Shown here piece by piece: positions 1-7,791 of a stretch of DNA of 64,000 nt (position 1 is the stretch's first letter; each line of letters begins with the position of its first letter). Made by a program: the position numbers and the translations under genes. A model generated the notes under the pieces. It was not told the origin of the DNA and searched no databases. It was given only the letters and a program-made list of their open reading frames with translations. The DNA lies in contig NZ_CP101153.1 of the NCBI RefSeq assembly GCF_024298825.1, positions 1,054,001-1,118,000 of the forward strand, written 5' to 3'. This DNA is from Haloglomus salinum. Lineage in GTDB: Archaea > Halobacteriota > Halobacteria > Halobacteriales > Haloarculaceae.

Positions 1-125
1 CGAACGAATAGCACACCAGGAGCTCGTGGTGCATACAGCCTCTGAGTCGGTCACGCTGGTACTGACAGCGTTCTGCCACGAACCTCACCGGCTGCAGGCC
101 GCGTACTCATCTCTCCAGCCAGTAC

Positions 126-767
126 CTATTCTGAAATCCATTCGATCGTGTCAGCAGTGCCCTGGACGGTCACGCCGATGTTCTCCAATTCCCGGATACC
201 GCGTTCATATACCCTGGAGGTCGCGTCGGGAACGAAAACCAGCCGATAATCCCGCTCGCTTGCTTCGTAGATTGTCGTTCGCGGACAGTTCGGGAAGTTA
301 CACCCACAGGCGACGACCGTATCCACCGACCGTGCAGCGAGAAAGTCCTCCAATCCGGTTCGATAGAACGCGCTCCAGCGGGGTTTGTACATAATCCATT
401 CTTGTGAGCCGATCTCCTGAAAGTCACCGCGGAGCAGCGCCTCGGAATCGATACGCACGTCGGCCGATGGTTTCAATTCCTCAACGAGCTCGGCGCCGTC
501 AGTTCCAGGCTGGACGATTTCAGCCCCGGCTTCAATCGTTGCCCGCCTGCACTGATCGACGTTTGACCCGTCCTCCTTGTACAACCGGACGACATTAACG
601 ATCGGTGCGTCCGCAGACCGAAACGCCTCGGCGAGACGCTTCATCTGTGATACTGCCTGAGCGGTCCCCTCAATCTCTGCCGGAGCACCGGGCAACGTGA
701 AGTCGTTTTGCGTATCGATGGTAAGCAGAACCGAACTCCCCGGACGGGGCTCGATATACTCGTCCAT
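126..767 (-). CDS. Isochorismatase-family cysteine hydrolase
   Basis: A 213-residue protein of the isochorismatase-like (cysteine hydrolase) superfamily, the usual length. The catalytic triad can be placed: Asp18 in DTQNDF, Lys128 in MYKPRW, and Cys161 in the NFPNCPRTT segment after a VVACGC strand. Members hydrolyse small amides or esters (nicotinamide, N-carbamoylsarcosine, isochorismate, ureidoacrylate); the extra Cys residues around the nucleophile (C154, C156) are unusual, and nothing nearby indicates the substrate. No signal peptide, so cytoplasmic. A TATA-like ttaaat stands about 28 nt before the ATG, which suggests a leaderless transcript. The gene stands alone between intergenic stretches carrying repeated motifs. 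Confidence 0.85.
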   Translation of the reverse strand: MDEYIEPRPGSSVLLTIDTQNDFTLPGAPAEIEGTAQAVSQMKRLAEAFRSADAPIVNVVRLYKEDGSNVDQCRRATIEAGAEIVQPGTDGAELVEELKPSADVRIDSEALLRGDFQEIGSQEWIMYKPRWSAFYRTGLEDFLAARSVDTVVACGCNFPNCPRTTIYEASERDYRLVFVPDATSRVYERGIRELENIGVTVQGTADTIEWISE

Positions 768-791
768 GCCCCGCAGTGGTGTGCCAGTTCG

Positions 792-799
792 GTTAAATC
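792..799 (-). promoter_or_regulatory. TATA box of the isochorismatase-family gene
   Basis: On the minus strand the sequence reads atttaacc, centred about 28 nt upstream of the ATG at 767. That is the distance expected for a haloarchaeal promoter giving a leaderless mRNA. Confidence 0.55.
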
Positions 800-994
800 A
801 GGGGTGCTGCGTACACCCTCTGCATCGGTCAGGCCGATACTGATTGCGAGTAGTCACGCCTTCTGACCGGTACTGAATACAGCGCGCGAGTCGGTCAGAC
901 TCAAGCGGACATCCGCCCGCGATGCGGGAACTGGCGGGCCCCAGGGGCCGGCTGGTGAGAGAGCTTCCGAAAGAGAACTCGCGCGCGAGGATGG

Positions 995-1546
995 TCACAC
1001 GTCCAGTTGCCGCTCGAACTCGAAGGTCGCCGCGGCGCCCCCCGCCGCCTGCGGTTTCAGGACCACTGTCACCTGCCCATCGTTGTTCTGGACCTTCCGG
1101 CCGCCGCCGAGCCCCGGGTCGACGTTCTTCGTAATCTCCGACTTCCGGCTCCGGGCGCCGACATCACCGATCGACTGGGTGCCCTCGTAGACCTGGTCGC
1201 CGCCGGTAGACACCGTGATCCCGACCGTCACATCCGCTGCCGGCGCCATCCCGCGGTTCGTGATGGTGTAGGTCACCGTCCGGCAGGTGAACCCGCACTG
1301 GCTGGTACTCTCGGCGAGGCTGGCGTCGAACTCGACGCCCGCGGGCGTGGGCGTCGGACCGCCGGTCGGTGTCGACGCGCCCGTCTCCCCGCCCGTTGCC
1401 GTGGCGTCCGTGGTCGGCGCTTCTGTGGGCGTGAGTGTTTGCTGGTCCGGCGTCGATTCGGGCGTGTCACCGTCGCTCGACGTGTCGTTGCACCCCGAGA
1501 GCGCGACCGCGGCGGCGAGACTTCCCAGGAGGGCCCGTCGGCGCAT
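995..1546 (-). CDS. Secreted lipoprotein, FxLYD/CARDB-like
   Basis: A 183-residue lipoprotein. The N terminus MRRRALLGSL plus a hydrophobic stretch and LSGC lipobox (Cys19) indicates Tat export and lipid anchoring. Residues about 20-75 form a Thr/Pro/Gly/Asp-rich linker typical of haloarchaeal lipoproteins. The C-terminal part (about 75-180) is a beta-rich domain containing a tvtYTITNRG strand, resembling FxLYD or CARDB-type extracellular domains. A possible disulphide pair is CGFTC. Function is unknown. A TATA box 28-30 nt before the ATG predicts a leaderless transcript. There is no obvious operon partner; the downstream gene faces the same way but is separate. Confidence 0.8.
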   Translation of the reverse strand: MRRRALLGSLAAAVALSGCNDTSSDGDTPESTPDQQTLTPTEAPTTDATATGGETGASTPTGGPTPTPAGVEFDASLAESTSQCGFTCRTVTYTITNRGMAPAADVTVGITVSTGGDQVYEGTQSIGDVGARSRKSEITKNVDPGLGGGRKVQNNDGQVTVVLKPQAAGGAAATFEFERQLDV

Positions 1547-1572
1547 GCTCGTGTGTCTCGCCTCCAGCGGAT

Positions 1573-1580
1573 AGGTTTAC
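1573..1580 (-). promoter_or_regulatory. TATA box of the lipoprotein gene
   Basis: Minus strand gtaaacct centred about 30 nt upstream of the ATG at 1546; consistent with a leaderless transcript. Confidence 0.5.
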
Positions 1581-1673
1581 CGTCCGTTCAGGACGGAATC
1601 GACCCCGTCCGATTCGGCCCACTCGCGCCGGGGCGAGGTCGGCATCGGTACTCCACTCGGCTGCGAACCTGCA

Positions 1674-2139
1674 TCACGCCCCGACCACCACCGCGTGCCC
1701 ACAGGCGGCACAGTAACCGCCATCCACACTGACGGCCTCGTGCGTGCTGGGCCGGAGCAGTTCCTCTACTGCAGGCCGTCCAGTATCCGCGCCGGTCGTC
1801 GGCCGTCGGGTAGACGAGGATGAGCAGTGGCACCAGAACCATCGTCCACACCGTTGGCGAGAGCGTGGGAATCGTATAGAAGGTCGTGTAGAGGTAGCTG
1901 GCCAGCCCCAGGAGCGGCGCAAACACGACCGTCGGGGCGACCGGACCCAGCCGCGCCGCGGTCGGCGAGCCGTCCAGGCCGTACGTGGCGGTGACGGAGG
2001 GCGCCGGCCACTCGATGGTGAGCGACACCGTCTCGGCATGCCGGGCGTGGACGACGTAGTGGGCACCTTCGTGGAGTGCATACACGGCGGCGCACGCGAG
2101 CAGATAGCCGCCGATGAGGGCGAGGGGATTCCAGACCAT
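1674..2139 (-). pseudogene. Frameshifted membrane metalloprotease-like gene with C-terminal zinc ribbon
   Basis: The reading frame starts at the ATG at 2139 (MVWNPLALIGG) and encodes a membrane protein with HEGAH, an HExxH zinc-protease motif, at residues 23-27 in the first helix, and two or three later hydrophobic segments. Around 1775-1790 the frame degenerates. Continuing in a second minus-strand frame the DNA encodes EELLRPSTHEAVSVDGG, then YCAACGH and a stop at 1674, a plausible zinc-ribbon tail. The two halves join if one base is removed (or two added) near 1778. It resembles M50/DUF3267-type metalloproteases. Either a recent inactivating frameshift or a sequencing error; an uninterrupted version would be about 155 residues. 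Confidence 0.6.
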
Positions 2140-2280
2140 GGGATGCTCAGGGGGGTGTGGGGGCTGACACAGATTGATGCTTCTATCGCGGCAGTCTCGG
2201 GACTTTTCCACGAAGGCGGGCTGGCTGAGCCCGGCCCCTGCACCACGCTTTTGAGTCGTCCTCCGGTGGGCCTACGTCCA

Positions 2281-2403
2281 ATGTCACGGTCGGTACCCGT
2301 CCAATGCCCGAGCTGCGGCTGGACCGGTACAGAGGCAGAGTTAGCCAAGCGGGGGCGGACCTACCATTGCCCCGTCTGCGACGACGAAATCCCGGTCGAG
2401 TGA
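2281..2403 (+). CDS. Zinc-ribbon microprotein (40 aa)
   Basis: A 40-residue protein with two CPxC knuckles: QCPSCGW at residues 8-14 and HCPVCDD at 29-35, a four-cysteine zinc ribbon. It matches the class of very small CPxCG-type zinc-finger proteins common in haloarchaea, several of which are regulators of motility, biofilm or metabolism; the role of this one is unknown. The ATG at 2281 is preferred because it immediately precedes the conserved part and an AT-rich element (cgcttttgag) lies about 30 nt upstream. It is divergent from the broken metalloprotease gene, which also ends in a zinc ribbon. Confidence 0.75.
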   Translation: MSRSVPVQCPSCGWTGTEAELAKRGRTYHCPVCDDEIPVE

Positions 2404-2433
2404 GCAGCCGGCGTGTGACGACTCTTACGCCCC

Positions 2434-2817
2434 AAGGCTGACAGGGCGCGTGGCGATACCCCGGCCGGGATTCGGGCGCTGAAACACGCCGCCGAGCGGC
2501 CCCCCTCAAGCGGTGTCGACCGCACCAGTGGGGCCGCAATCGCCGAGGAGGTGCCCGAGGCCCGGGCGGAGATCCGCCAGCAGACCATCTAGAACCTCAC
2601 CCATCGGTAGCGCGTTCTGTTCGAAGTAATCGAAGAGCATGGAGAGGTGTCGGCCAGTGACCTGTACGCGGCGTACGAGAAGCGGGTCGAGGAGCCGTGC
2701 TCGGAGCGCCAGCGGCGCAACTATCTCACGGAACTGGAGTGGTACAACCTCATCGGGCGGGAGGGTGAGCGCCGGTGGGCGACGTATCGGGTCGTCGAGG
2801 GGCCCGTGCAGTCGTAG
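2434..2817 (+). pseudogene. Orc1/Cdc6 C-terminal fragment with two in-frame stops
   Basis: One continuous plus-strand frame encodes the end of an archaeal Orc1/Cdc6 replication initiator: first the AAA+ lid (GDTPAGIRALKHAAE, then EEVPEARAEIRQQTI), then the winged-helix domain (VLFEVIEEHGEVSASDLYAAYE, ERQRRNYLTELEWYNLIG). Two TAG stops interrupt it, at 2590-2592 and 2608-2610, and the whole ATPase core is missing upstream. The frame ends at a TAG at 2815. The order of motifs and the strong likeness to family consensus make the origin clear, although the alignment is from memory. This is a dead remnant, probably left by a lost replicon or integrated element, next to an insertion-sequence remnant. 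Confidence 0.75.
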
Positions 2818-2866
2818 CCCGGGGCTGGTCGGTGGGGAACGAACGCAGGAAGGGTTGGTTACAGCT

Positions 2867-3640
2867 CTACGCGTTCGGGCCGGTCCACTTGCCGAGCGTG
2901 GCCGTGTCGCCGCCGTTCGAGGAGGACCAGAGGACCCGAATCGTTGGGTCGTGGTAAGTTTGGCATCGATTCCACCAGACGGCGAAGGTTTGCAGCCACG
3001 ACTCAGCTGAGCGTAGCGACGCGTTGCTGAACGTATTGGAGAACAAAGATATTCGCCGTTTTACCCCCCTAAAGATACGTGCAGCGCTGTTCCGATTTCC
3101 GTGGCGAACCGTGTGAAATCGCAAGCCGAGTCGCTCAAGGACGCTAGCGAGTGTCGGCGCAGCATCGACGAGGAACGTGGCCTGCTCGACCTGCTGTTGT
3201 TCGCGGAGTTCACGCACGAACAGCACGGTGAGTTGCGTGGTTCGCGACCGAAACAGCCGTGCGTGGAGGATTTCGTTCGTCGCTGAATCGACGGCGGCGA
3301 ACAGCCAGTGCCGTTCGTCGTTGACCTGAATCACGGTTTCGTCCACCGCGACGTGATTCGGCGAGCCGCCGCAGTTGGGCTGTAGGTCGGCCTTCTGCAC
3401 CCAGTTGTGAATGGCGGTGCGGCTCCGTTCGACACCCAACCTCTCGAGAACCCGTTTGGTATTCGAAAGTGATAGTCTCGCGACGTGGAGGTGAATACCC
3501 ACTTCGACGATTTCGCGGGGGGTCCGCTCGATGAATTCTAAGTCAATCCAGCTAGCACGGCCGCTGAGGCGTTCGAATTCGTCGATGAACACTTCGAACT
3601 CGAACGCCTCTTTCTCTAAGTTAACGCGACCCCACCCGGC
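2867..3640 (-). pseudogene. IS6-family transposase, catalytically dead and without a start codon
   Basis: The frame resembles haloarchaeal IS6-type transposases (ISH14-like): helix-turn-helix region with LSLSNTKRVLERLGVERSRT, then HNWVQKADLQP, first catalytic Asp in NHVAVDETVIQ, second in ATFLVDAAP, and the conserved RHGNRNS segment. The third DDE residue should be Glu in FREVKRR, but here the codon at 3065-3067 is GGG, giving FRGVKRR. The N terminus (about LEKEAFEFEV) has no ATG or GTG in place; the frame simply continues upstream antisense to the DUF1330 gene. The last 30 residues do not look like the family. Both facts indicate a fossil copy. Confidence 0.75.
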
Positions 3641-3651
3641 CGCCCCCGCGA

Positions 3652-3659
3652 TTTTATAT
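3652..3659 (+). promoter_or_regulatory. TATA box of the DUF1330-type gene
   Basis: The sequence ttttatat is centred about 27 nt before the ATG at 3683, a near-ideal haloarchaeal TATA position for a leaderless mRNA. Confidence 0.7.
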
Positions 3660-3682
3660 CCGCTCCGTCCGCTGACGGACCG

Positions 3683-4024
3683 ATGAACGAGAACGAGAAC
3701 GAAAGCGAAGACGAAAGCGAGAACGGGACCGTCTACATCGTCGCACAGATCCAGGTCGAGGACTGGGACACCTACGAGTCCGACTACCTCCCGAAGACGC
3801 TCGAACGCATCACCGCACACGGCGGCGAGGTGCTGGTGGCGAGCGAGGCGGCCGAGGAACTGGAGGGGGAGTGGGACGGCAACTGGACGGTCATCATCGA
3901 GTTCCCGTCCGAGGCCGACGCCTACGCGTTCATGCAGGACGAGGAGTACGTCGAGGCGATGCGCGCGCGCCACGAGGCGGCCGCGTGGAACGACATCGCG
4001 ATGCTCCCGGCGTTCGACGGCTGA
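3683..4024 (+). CDS. DUF1330-family protein
   Basis: A 113-residue protein. After a very acidic N-terminal tail (residues 1-15, Asn/Glu/Ser repeats) comes a ferredoxin-like alpha/beta barrel of the DUF1330 (dimeric alpha-beta barrel) family: VYIVAQIQVEDWDTYESDY, then GEVLVAS, then the typical WTVIIEFPSEADAYAF strand-helix and a MLPAFDG end. DUF1330 proteins are small cytoplasmic homodimers of unknown enzymology. It has its own strong promoter and lies head to tail with the transposase fossil, convergent with the pilin-like gene downstream. Confidence 0.85.
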   Translation: MNENENESEDESENGTVYIVAQIQVEDWDTYESDYLPKTLERITAHGGEVLVASEAAEELEGEWDGNWTVIIEFPSEADAYAFMQDEEYVEAMRARHEAAAWNDIAMLPAFDG

Positions 4025-4051
4025 GACGGGGGGTCGGGAATCCACGGCCCG

Positions 4052-6319
4052 CTACGGGTCGCTCCCGTCCGCAGCCGGGTCGTCGATGGTGTCACTGTCG
4101 CTGTTGCCCGCGGCGTCCTCGGCGACGACCGTGAACGAGTACGCGTCCCCATACGCGCCCTCCCGATGGTACGTCTCGGTCCCGCTGTAGGAGCTGTAGG
4201 TCTGGACGAGGCTCCCGTCCCGCCGGACCTCGACGGTCACCGAGTTGAGGTCGCCGTCGGCGTCGGAGGCGCCCCAGGAGATCTCGAACTCGGCGTGGTC
4301 CGTCGCGGCCTTGTTCTTGCAGCCCCCGTTCCCGTTCCCGGGGTTGACGTCCGAGCACTCGCTGTTGTCCGTTACCGAGAACGAGTCGACGGTCGGGGCG
4401 TTGTTGCCGCCGGGACCGGGGCTCGAGGCGGGGTAGTCCGCGGTCGCGGTCTCGGACTCGCTCTCGCTCGTGTCGACGGCCGTCACGCTGGACTCGTCCG
4501 GGAGGCTGTCGCAGTCGATCACCCCGGCGTCGCACGCGACCGTCGTGGTCGGGCCGGTCGTCGTCCGGTCGCGAGAGCCGTCGGCGTCGAAGTCCCAGTG
4601 GTACTCGTCGACCCGGTCGGCCTCCGTCGTGCCGCTGGCATCGAACCGGTACTCGTCGCCATCGCTCCGTTCGGAGACGGCGAGGTCCGCGATGATGGTC
4701 CGCCCCGGGAGCGTCACCGTCCCCTGTGTGGCGCTGGCCCCGTCGACATCGATGCGGTTGACCGAGATGTGCAGGTACGTGACCGGCGGCGGAAGCGCCG
4801 TCCCCGCGGGGAACCGCGGCTCGACCTTCCGGAGCCCCTCGCCGTAGTCGAAGCTCGTCCCCTGCTGGATGCTGGTCGGGCCGCCGATGATGGCGCCGTG
4901 TACATCGCCGCTCCCCTGGCCCACGCAGACATCGACATCGGTCGGGCAGGCCGAGGTGGCCGAGGTGAGTCCGTACTCCCCGACCGCCTCGTTCGACCCC
5001 TCGGCGGGCGCCTGGCGGGGGGCGTACACCGCACCCGTGAACCCCTTGCTCTGCCCCATCGCGAAGTGCATCTCAGAGGTTCCGTACAGCTGGAAGCGGC
5101 TGGCGTTCCCCGAGTCGACGCTCACCTCGGCCTGCCCGGTCGCCATCGCGACATCCCCGTTCGTGTAGATTCGGGCGTAGTGGTTCGTGTCCTGGCCGTT
5201 CTCGACGGCAATCTTCCCACCGTCCAGCCCGATGTTCCCGTCGACGAACAGCGTGACGTTGCCCGAGGAGAGATCGAGGGAGAGGGTGTCGCCGCTGAGA
5301 CCGACCCCCTCGCTGTAGTACGCTCCCGAGGTGAGCGTCGTGTCGCCGGCGATGTTCGCGTCCGGGTGGTCGTCCTCGGCGTTGTCGAGGAGGACCTCGA
5401 TGCCGGCGTCGAGGGCCATCCACCGCGTGTCGGTGTTCGTGGTGATGCAGTCCGAACCGCTCCCGGCGGCACACTCGATGCTCCCGTGCTTGTCGCTCAC
5501 GCTCCCCGCCGAGACGACGGCCGTATCGACGGTCTTCGGGGTCTCCACGCCGATATCGCCGTCGGCGACGAGACCGTCGCGGTACGTTCCATCGAGGTCG
5601 AGGCGAGCGAGGTCCGCCTCGACGGTCCGGTTGTTGTGGTGGACCGTGACGGAGACGCCGTCGATGCGGTCGCGGAAGTAGTCCGCCCAGGCGACGTAGT
5701 GGTCGCTGGTGATGCTGACCGTGAGAATCTGCTCCCGGACGACGCCCGGACCGAGCCCCTGCCGGGAGCCGGCCGCCTGGAGGGTGACCTCCTCGCCGGT
5801 CCCGGCGTCGGCCGGGTTGGCGGCGACGAGGGGGAGCGTGAGCGTCCCCGCCCGGTAGTGGAATTCGGGCGGCGATATCATCCGGCTCGCGTTGCCCGTG
5901 CCGCGCCAGACGCCGCCACCCTGGTAGGCGACGACCTGGTCGCTCGTCTCCCGCGTGACGGTCCCGAGCGTCTGGTTGAGGTACTCGGTCCCGTCCTGGG
6001 CCTCGACGACGATGCGACCCGTCGCCGCCGCGGTGAGTGCACCCCCGCGACCGCTCCGGGTGAGGGGGACCGTCTGGACCTGGCTGTCACCCAGCGCGAC
6101 CCGTGCCGCCTTCGCGTCGAGCTGCGTGAGCGCCGTCTCGGCCTGCCCCTGCTCGATGGTCCCCTCGATGTCGTTCAGTCCGGCCGCGCCGATAACGACC
6201 ACCAGCGTGACGCCGAGCGCCGTGATACCCAGCAACAGCGCGACCCCGAGTACCGATGCCTGAGCCCGGCCGGCGTCCCCGCTCTCGTCCCCACGGCCGG
6301 CGTCCCCCGTGTGCAGCAT
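4052..6319 (-). CDS. Large pilin-like surface protein (class III signal, PKD-like tail)
   Basis: About 755 residues from the ATG at 6319, chosen over one 45 nt upstream because a TATA box sits 25 nt before it. After a short charged N terminus comes a single hydrophobic helix (QASVLGVALLLGITALGV...) in prepilin arrangement, as in haloarchaeal DUF7289/DUF7305-type proteins (numbers from memory). The body is beta-rich and secreted: GGGVWRGTGN and ISPPEFHYR motifs near residues 145-165, a central passenger region, then PKD/Ig-like segments (YHWDFDADGSRDR, NAPTVDSFSVTDN, ISWGASDADGDLN). It is a clear paralogue of the protein at 35346-36986. Probably a surface or pilus-tip subunit. Ends in an acidic tail (ADGSDP). 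Confidence 0.8.
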   Translation of the reverse strand: MLHTGDAGRGDESGDAGRAQASVLGVALLLGITALGVTLVVVIGAAGLNDIEGTIEQGQAETALTQLDAKAARVALGDSQVQTVPLTRSGRGGALTAAATGRIVVEAQDGTEYLNQTLGTVTRETSDQVVAYQGGGVWRGTGNASRMISPPEFHYRAGTLTLPLVAANPADAGTGEEVTLQAAGSRQGLGPGVVREQILTVSITSDHYVAWADYFRDRIDGVSVTVHHNNRTVEADLARLDLDGTYRDGLVADGDIGVETPKTVDTAVVSAGSVSDKHGSIECAAGSGSDCITTNTDTRWMALDAGIEVLLDNAEDDHPDANIAGDTTLTSGAYYSEGVGLSGDTLSLDLSSGNVTLFVDGNIGLDGGKIAVENGQDTNHYARIYTNGDVAMATGQAEVSVDSGNASRFQLYGTSEMHFAMGQSKGFTGAVYAPRQAPAEGSNEAVGEYGLTSATSACPTDVDVCVGQGSGDVHGAIIGGPTSIQQGTSFDYGEGLRKVEPRFPAGTALPPPVTYLHISVNRIDVDGASATQGTVTLPGRTIIADLAVSERSDGDEYRFDASGTTEADRVDEYHWDFDADGSRDRTTTGPTTTVACDAGVIDCDSLPDESSVTAVDTSESESETATADYPASSPGPGGNNAPTVDSFSVTDNSECSDVNPGNGNGGCKNKAATDHAEFEISWGASDADGDLNSVTVEVRRDGSLVQTYSSYSGTETYHREGAYGDAYSFTVVAEDAAGNSDSDTIDDPAADGSDP

Positions 6320-6340
6320 TACTCGTCGTTGGCCACCGGA

Positions 6341-6348
6341 AATAAACA
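6341..6348 (-). promoter_or_regulatory. TATA box of the large pilin-like gene
   Basis: Minus strand tgtttatt lies about 25 nt before the ATG at 6319 and supports that start. Confidence 0.6.
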
Positions 6349-6521
6349 GGGGACCGACCACCACCCCCCGGACCGTCTATATCGGGGGGCACCCCCCGCA
6401 ACGACCCGGACGGGGCGGCCACGTCTGGCGGAGCAACCACGACGGACGGGGCCGAACGCCGGTCGGGGATGAGCGTGCCCCCACCCGAACCCCTTTGTCA
6501 CTCACACCCAACCGGGTAGCC

Positions 6522-7583
6522 ATGCGTGCAGCAGTCCTGCGAGAACACGGCGAACCACTGGACGTGACCGAGGTCGACCCCCCGGAGCCGGACCCGGACG
6601 GCGTCGTCGTCGAGATCGAGGCGTGTGGCATCTGCCGGTCGGACTGGCACGGCTGGCAGGGTGACTGGGGCTGGCTCGGCCTCGAAACGTCGCCCGGACA
6701 GATCCTCGGCCACGAGCCCGCCGGCCACGTCGTCGCCGTCGGCGAGGAGGTCGAGAAGGTCCGCGAGGGTGACCACATCGCGGTCCCGTTCAATCTCGGC
6801 GACGGCACCTGCGAGCAGTGCCGCACCGGCCACGGGAACACCTGCGACAACACCACGCCGCTCGGATTCGTCGAGAGCGCACCCGGCGCGTTCGCCGAAC
6901 TCCTGCACGTCCCCCACGCCGACCACAACGCCGTCCACCTGCCCGAGGGCGTCTCCTCGACCGATATGGCGGGACTGGGCTGTCGGTTCATGACCGCGTT
7001 CCACGGGCTGGCACACCAGGCGCCCGTCAGCGCGGGCGACTGGGTCGCGGTCCACGGCTGTGGCGGCGTCGGCCTCTCGGCGGTTCACATCGCGGACGCG
7101 CTCGGCGCGAACGTCGTCGCGGTCGACCTCGACGACGACAAGCTCTCGAAGGCCGCCGAGCTCGGCGCGACCGAGACGGTCAACGCCGGCGAGACCGAGC
7201 GCGTTCCACGGGAGATAAAGGGTATCTCCGACGGCGGCTGCCACGTCTCCGTCGACGCGCTCGGCATCGAGGAGACCTGCCGCAACTCCATCCTCGGGCT
7301 GGGCAAGCGCGGCACGCACGTCCAGATCGGCCTCACCACGGAGGCCGAGCAGGGTGACCTCTCCATCCCCTCGGACCTGATGGTGATGCAGGAGATCGAG
7401 TTCGTCGGCTCGCTGGGCCTGCCGCCGACGCGCTACGACGAGATTTTCCGGATGGTCGCGACGGACAAGATCACCCCGGGCGCCGTCGTCAGCGAGACCG
7501 TCGGACTGGAGGACGTCAGCGACAAACTCGCGGCGATGACCGACTTCGAGACCGAGGGCATCCCCGTCGTCGACTCGTTCTGA
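6522..7583 (+). CDS. Zinc-dependent alcohol dehydrogenase
   Basis: A 353-residue medium-chain dehydrogenase. N-terminal GroES-like domain with catalytic zinc residues: Cys38 (CGICRSDWHGW), His64 and Glu65 (GHEPAGHVV). Rossmann domain with VAVHGCGGVGLSAVHIA at about 165-180 and an acidic residue after strand 2 (VAVDLDDDK), favouring NAD over NADP. The structural zinc lobe is incomplete: CEQCRTGHGNTC supplies three cysteines, while the first position of the usual four is Asp (FNLGDGTC). C terminus VVDSF. Oxidises a primary or secondary alcohol; substrate unknown. The start is the ATG at 6522, not further upstream, because the conserved MRAAVLREHG begins there. Confidence 0.9.
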   Translation: MRAAVLREHGEPLDVTEVDPPEPDPDGVVVEIEACGICRSDWHGWQGDWGWLGLETSPGQILGHEPAGHVVAVGEEVEKVREGDHIAVPFNLGDGTCEQCRTGHGNTCDNTTPLGFVESAPGAFAELLHVPHADHNAVHLPEGVSSTDMAGLGCRFMTAFHGLAHQAPVSAGDWVAVHGCGGVGLSAVHIADALGANVVAVDLDDDKLSKAAELGATETVNAGETERVPREIKGISDGGCHVSVDALGIEETCRNSILGLGKRGTHVQIGLTTEAEQGDLSIPSDLMVMQEIEFVGSLGLPPTRYDEIFRMVATDKITPGAVVSETVGLEDVSDKLAAMTDFETEGIPVVDSF

Positions 7584-7791
7584 GCCGGGCGGCCTCGCGG
7601 TCCCTGGGCCACCCGGACCCGCGGAATCGGGGACGCTGGCCCATCCCATTCGGACACGGACACATAGCAATTACTAGTCACCCATGTCGAATGCTTCGCC
7701 ATCAGCATCCGATTAGCAGGTATTTGACTCGATATTCACCAGAATCGTAGAAAATCCACTTAGGTGGTCCGTCCACAGAGCCGGTATCTCT

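Larger units (their letters stand above)
33..897. repeat. Three copies of a 21-nt degenerate motif flanking the isochorismatase gene
   Basis: Copies lie at 33-53, 811-831 and 877-897. All share an (a/g)tacan(c) start, a 4-nt variable core and a tcggtca end with identical spacing; copies 1 and 3 match at 17 of 21 positions and copies 1 and 2 also at 17. Similarity of copies 1 and 2 continues for about 20 nt further, ending in tactga..gcg. One copy is downstream and two upstream of the gene. The role is unknown; they could be regulator sites or a relic duplication. Only the sequence similarity is seen directly. Confidence 0.4.
2434..3645. mobile_element. Decayed mobile patch: orc remnant plus IS6-type insertion sequence
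   Basis: This stretch holds only damaged genes: the Orc1/Cdc6 tail and a dead IS6-type transposase. I looked for IS6-like terminal inverted repeats near 2820-2900 and 3640-3660 and did not see any, so the exact element ends are unresolved. The right border must lie before the intact promoter of the DUF1330 gene at 3652. Confidence 0.5.

Noticed and set aside
4166-6472. Plus-strand 768-codon ORF opposite the large surface gene
   Set aside because: Val/Asp/Arg antisense shadow; the minus-strand frame has a signal helix, conserved blocks and a TATA box.
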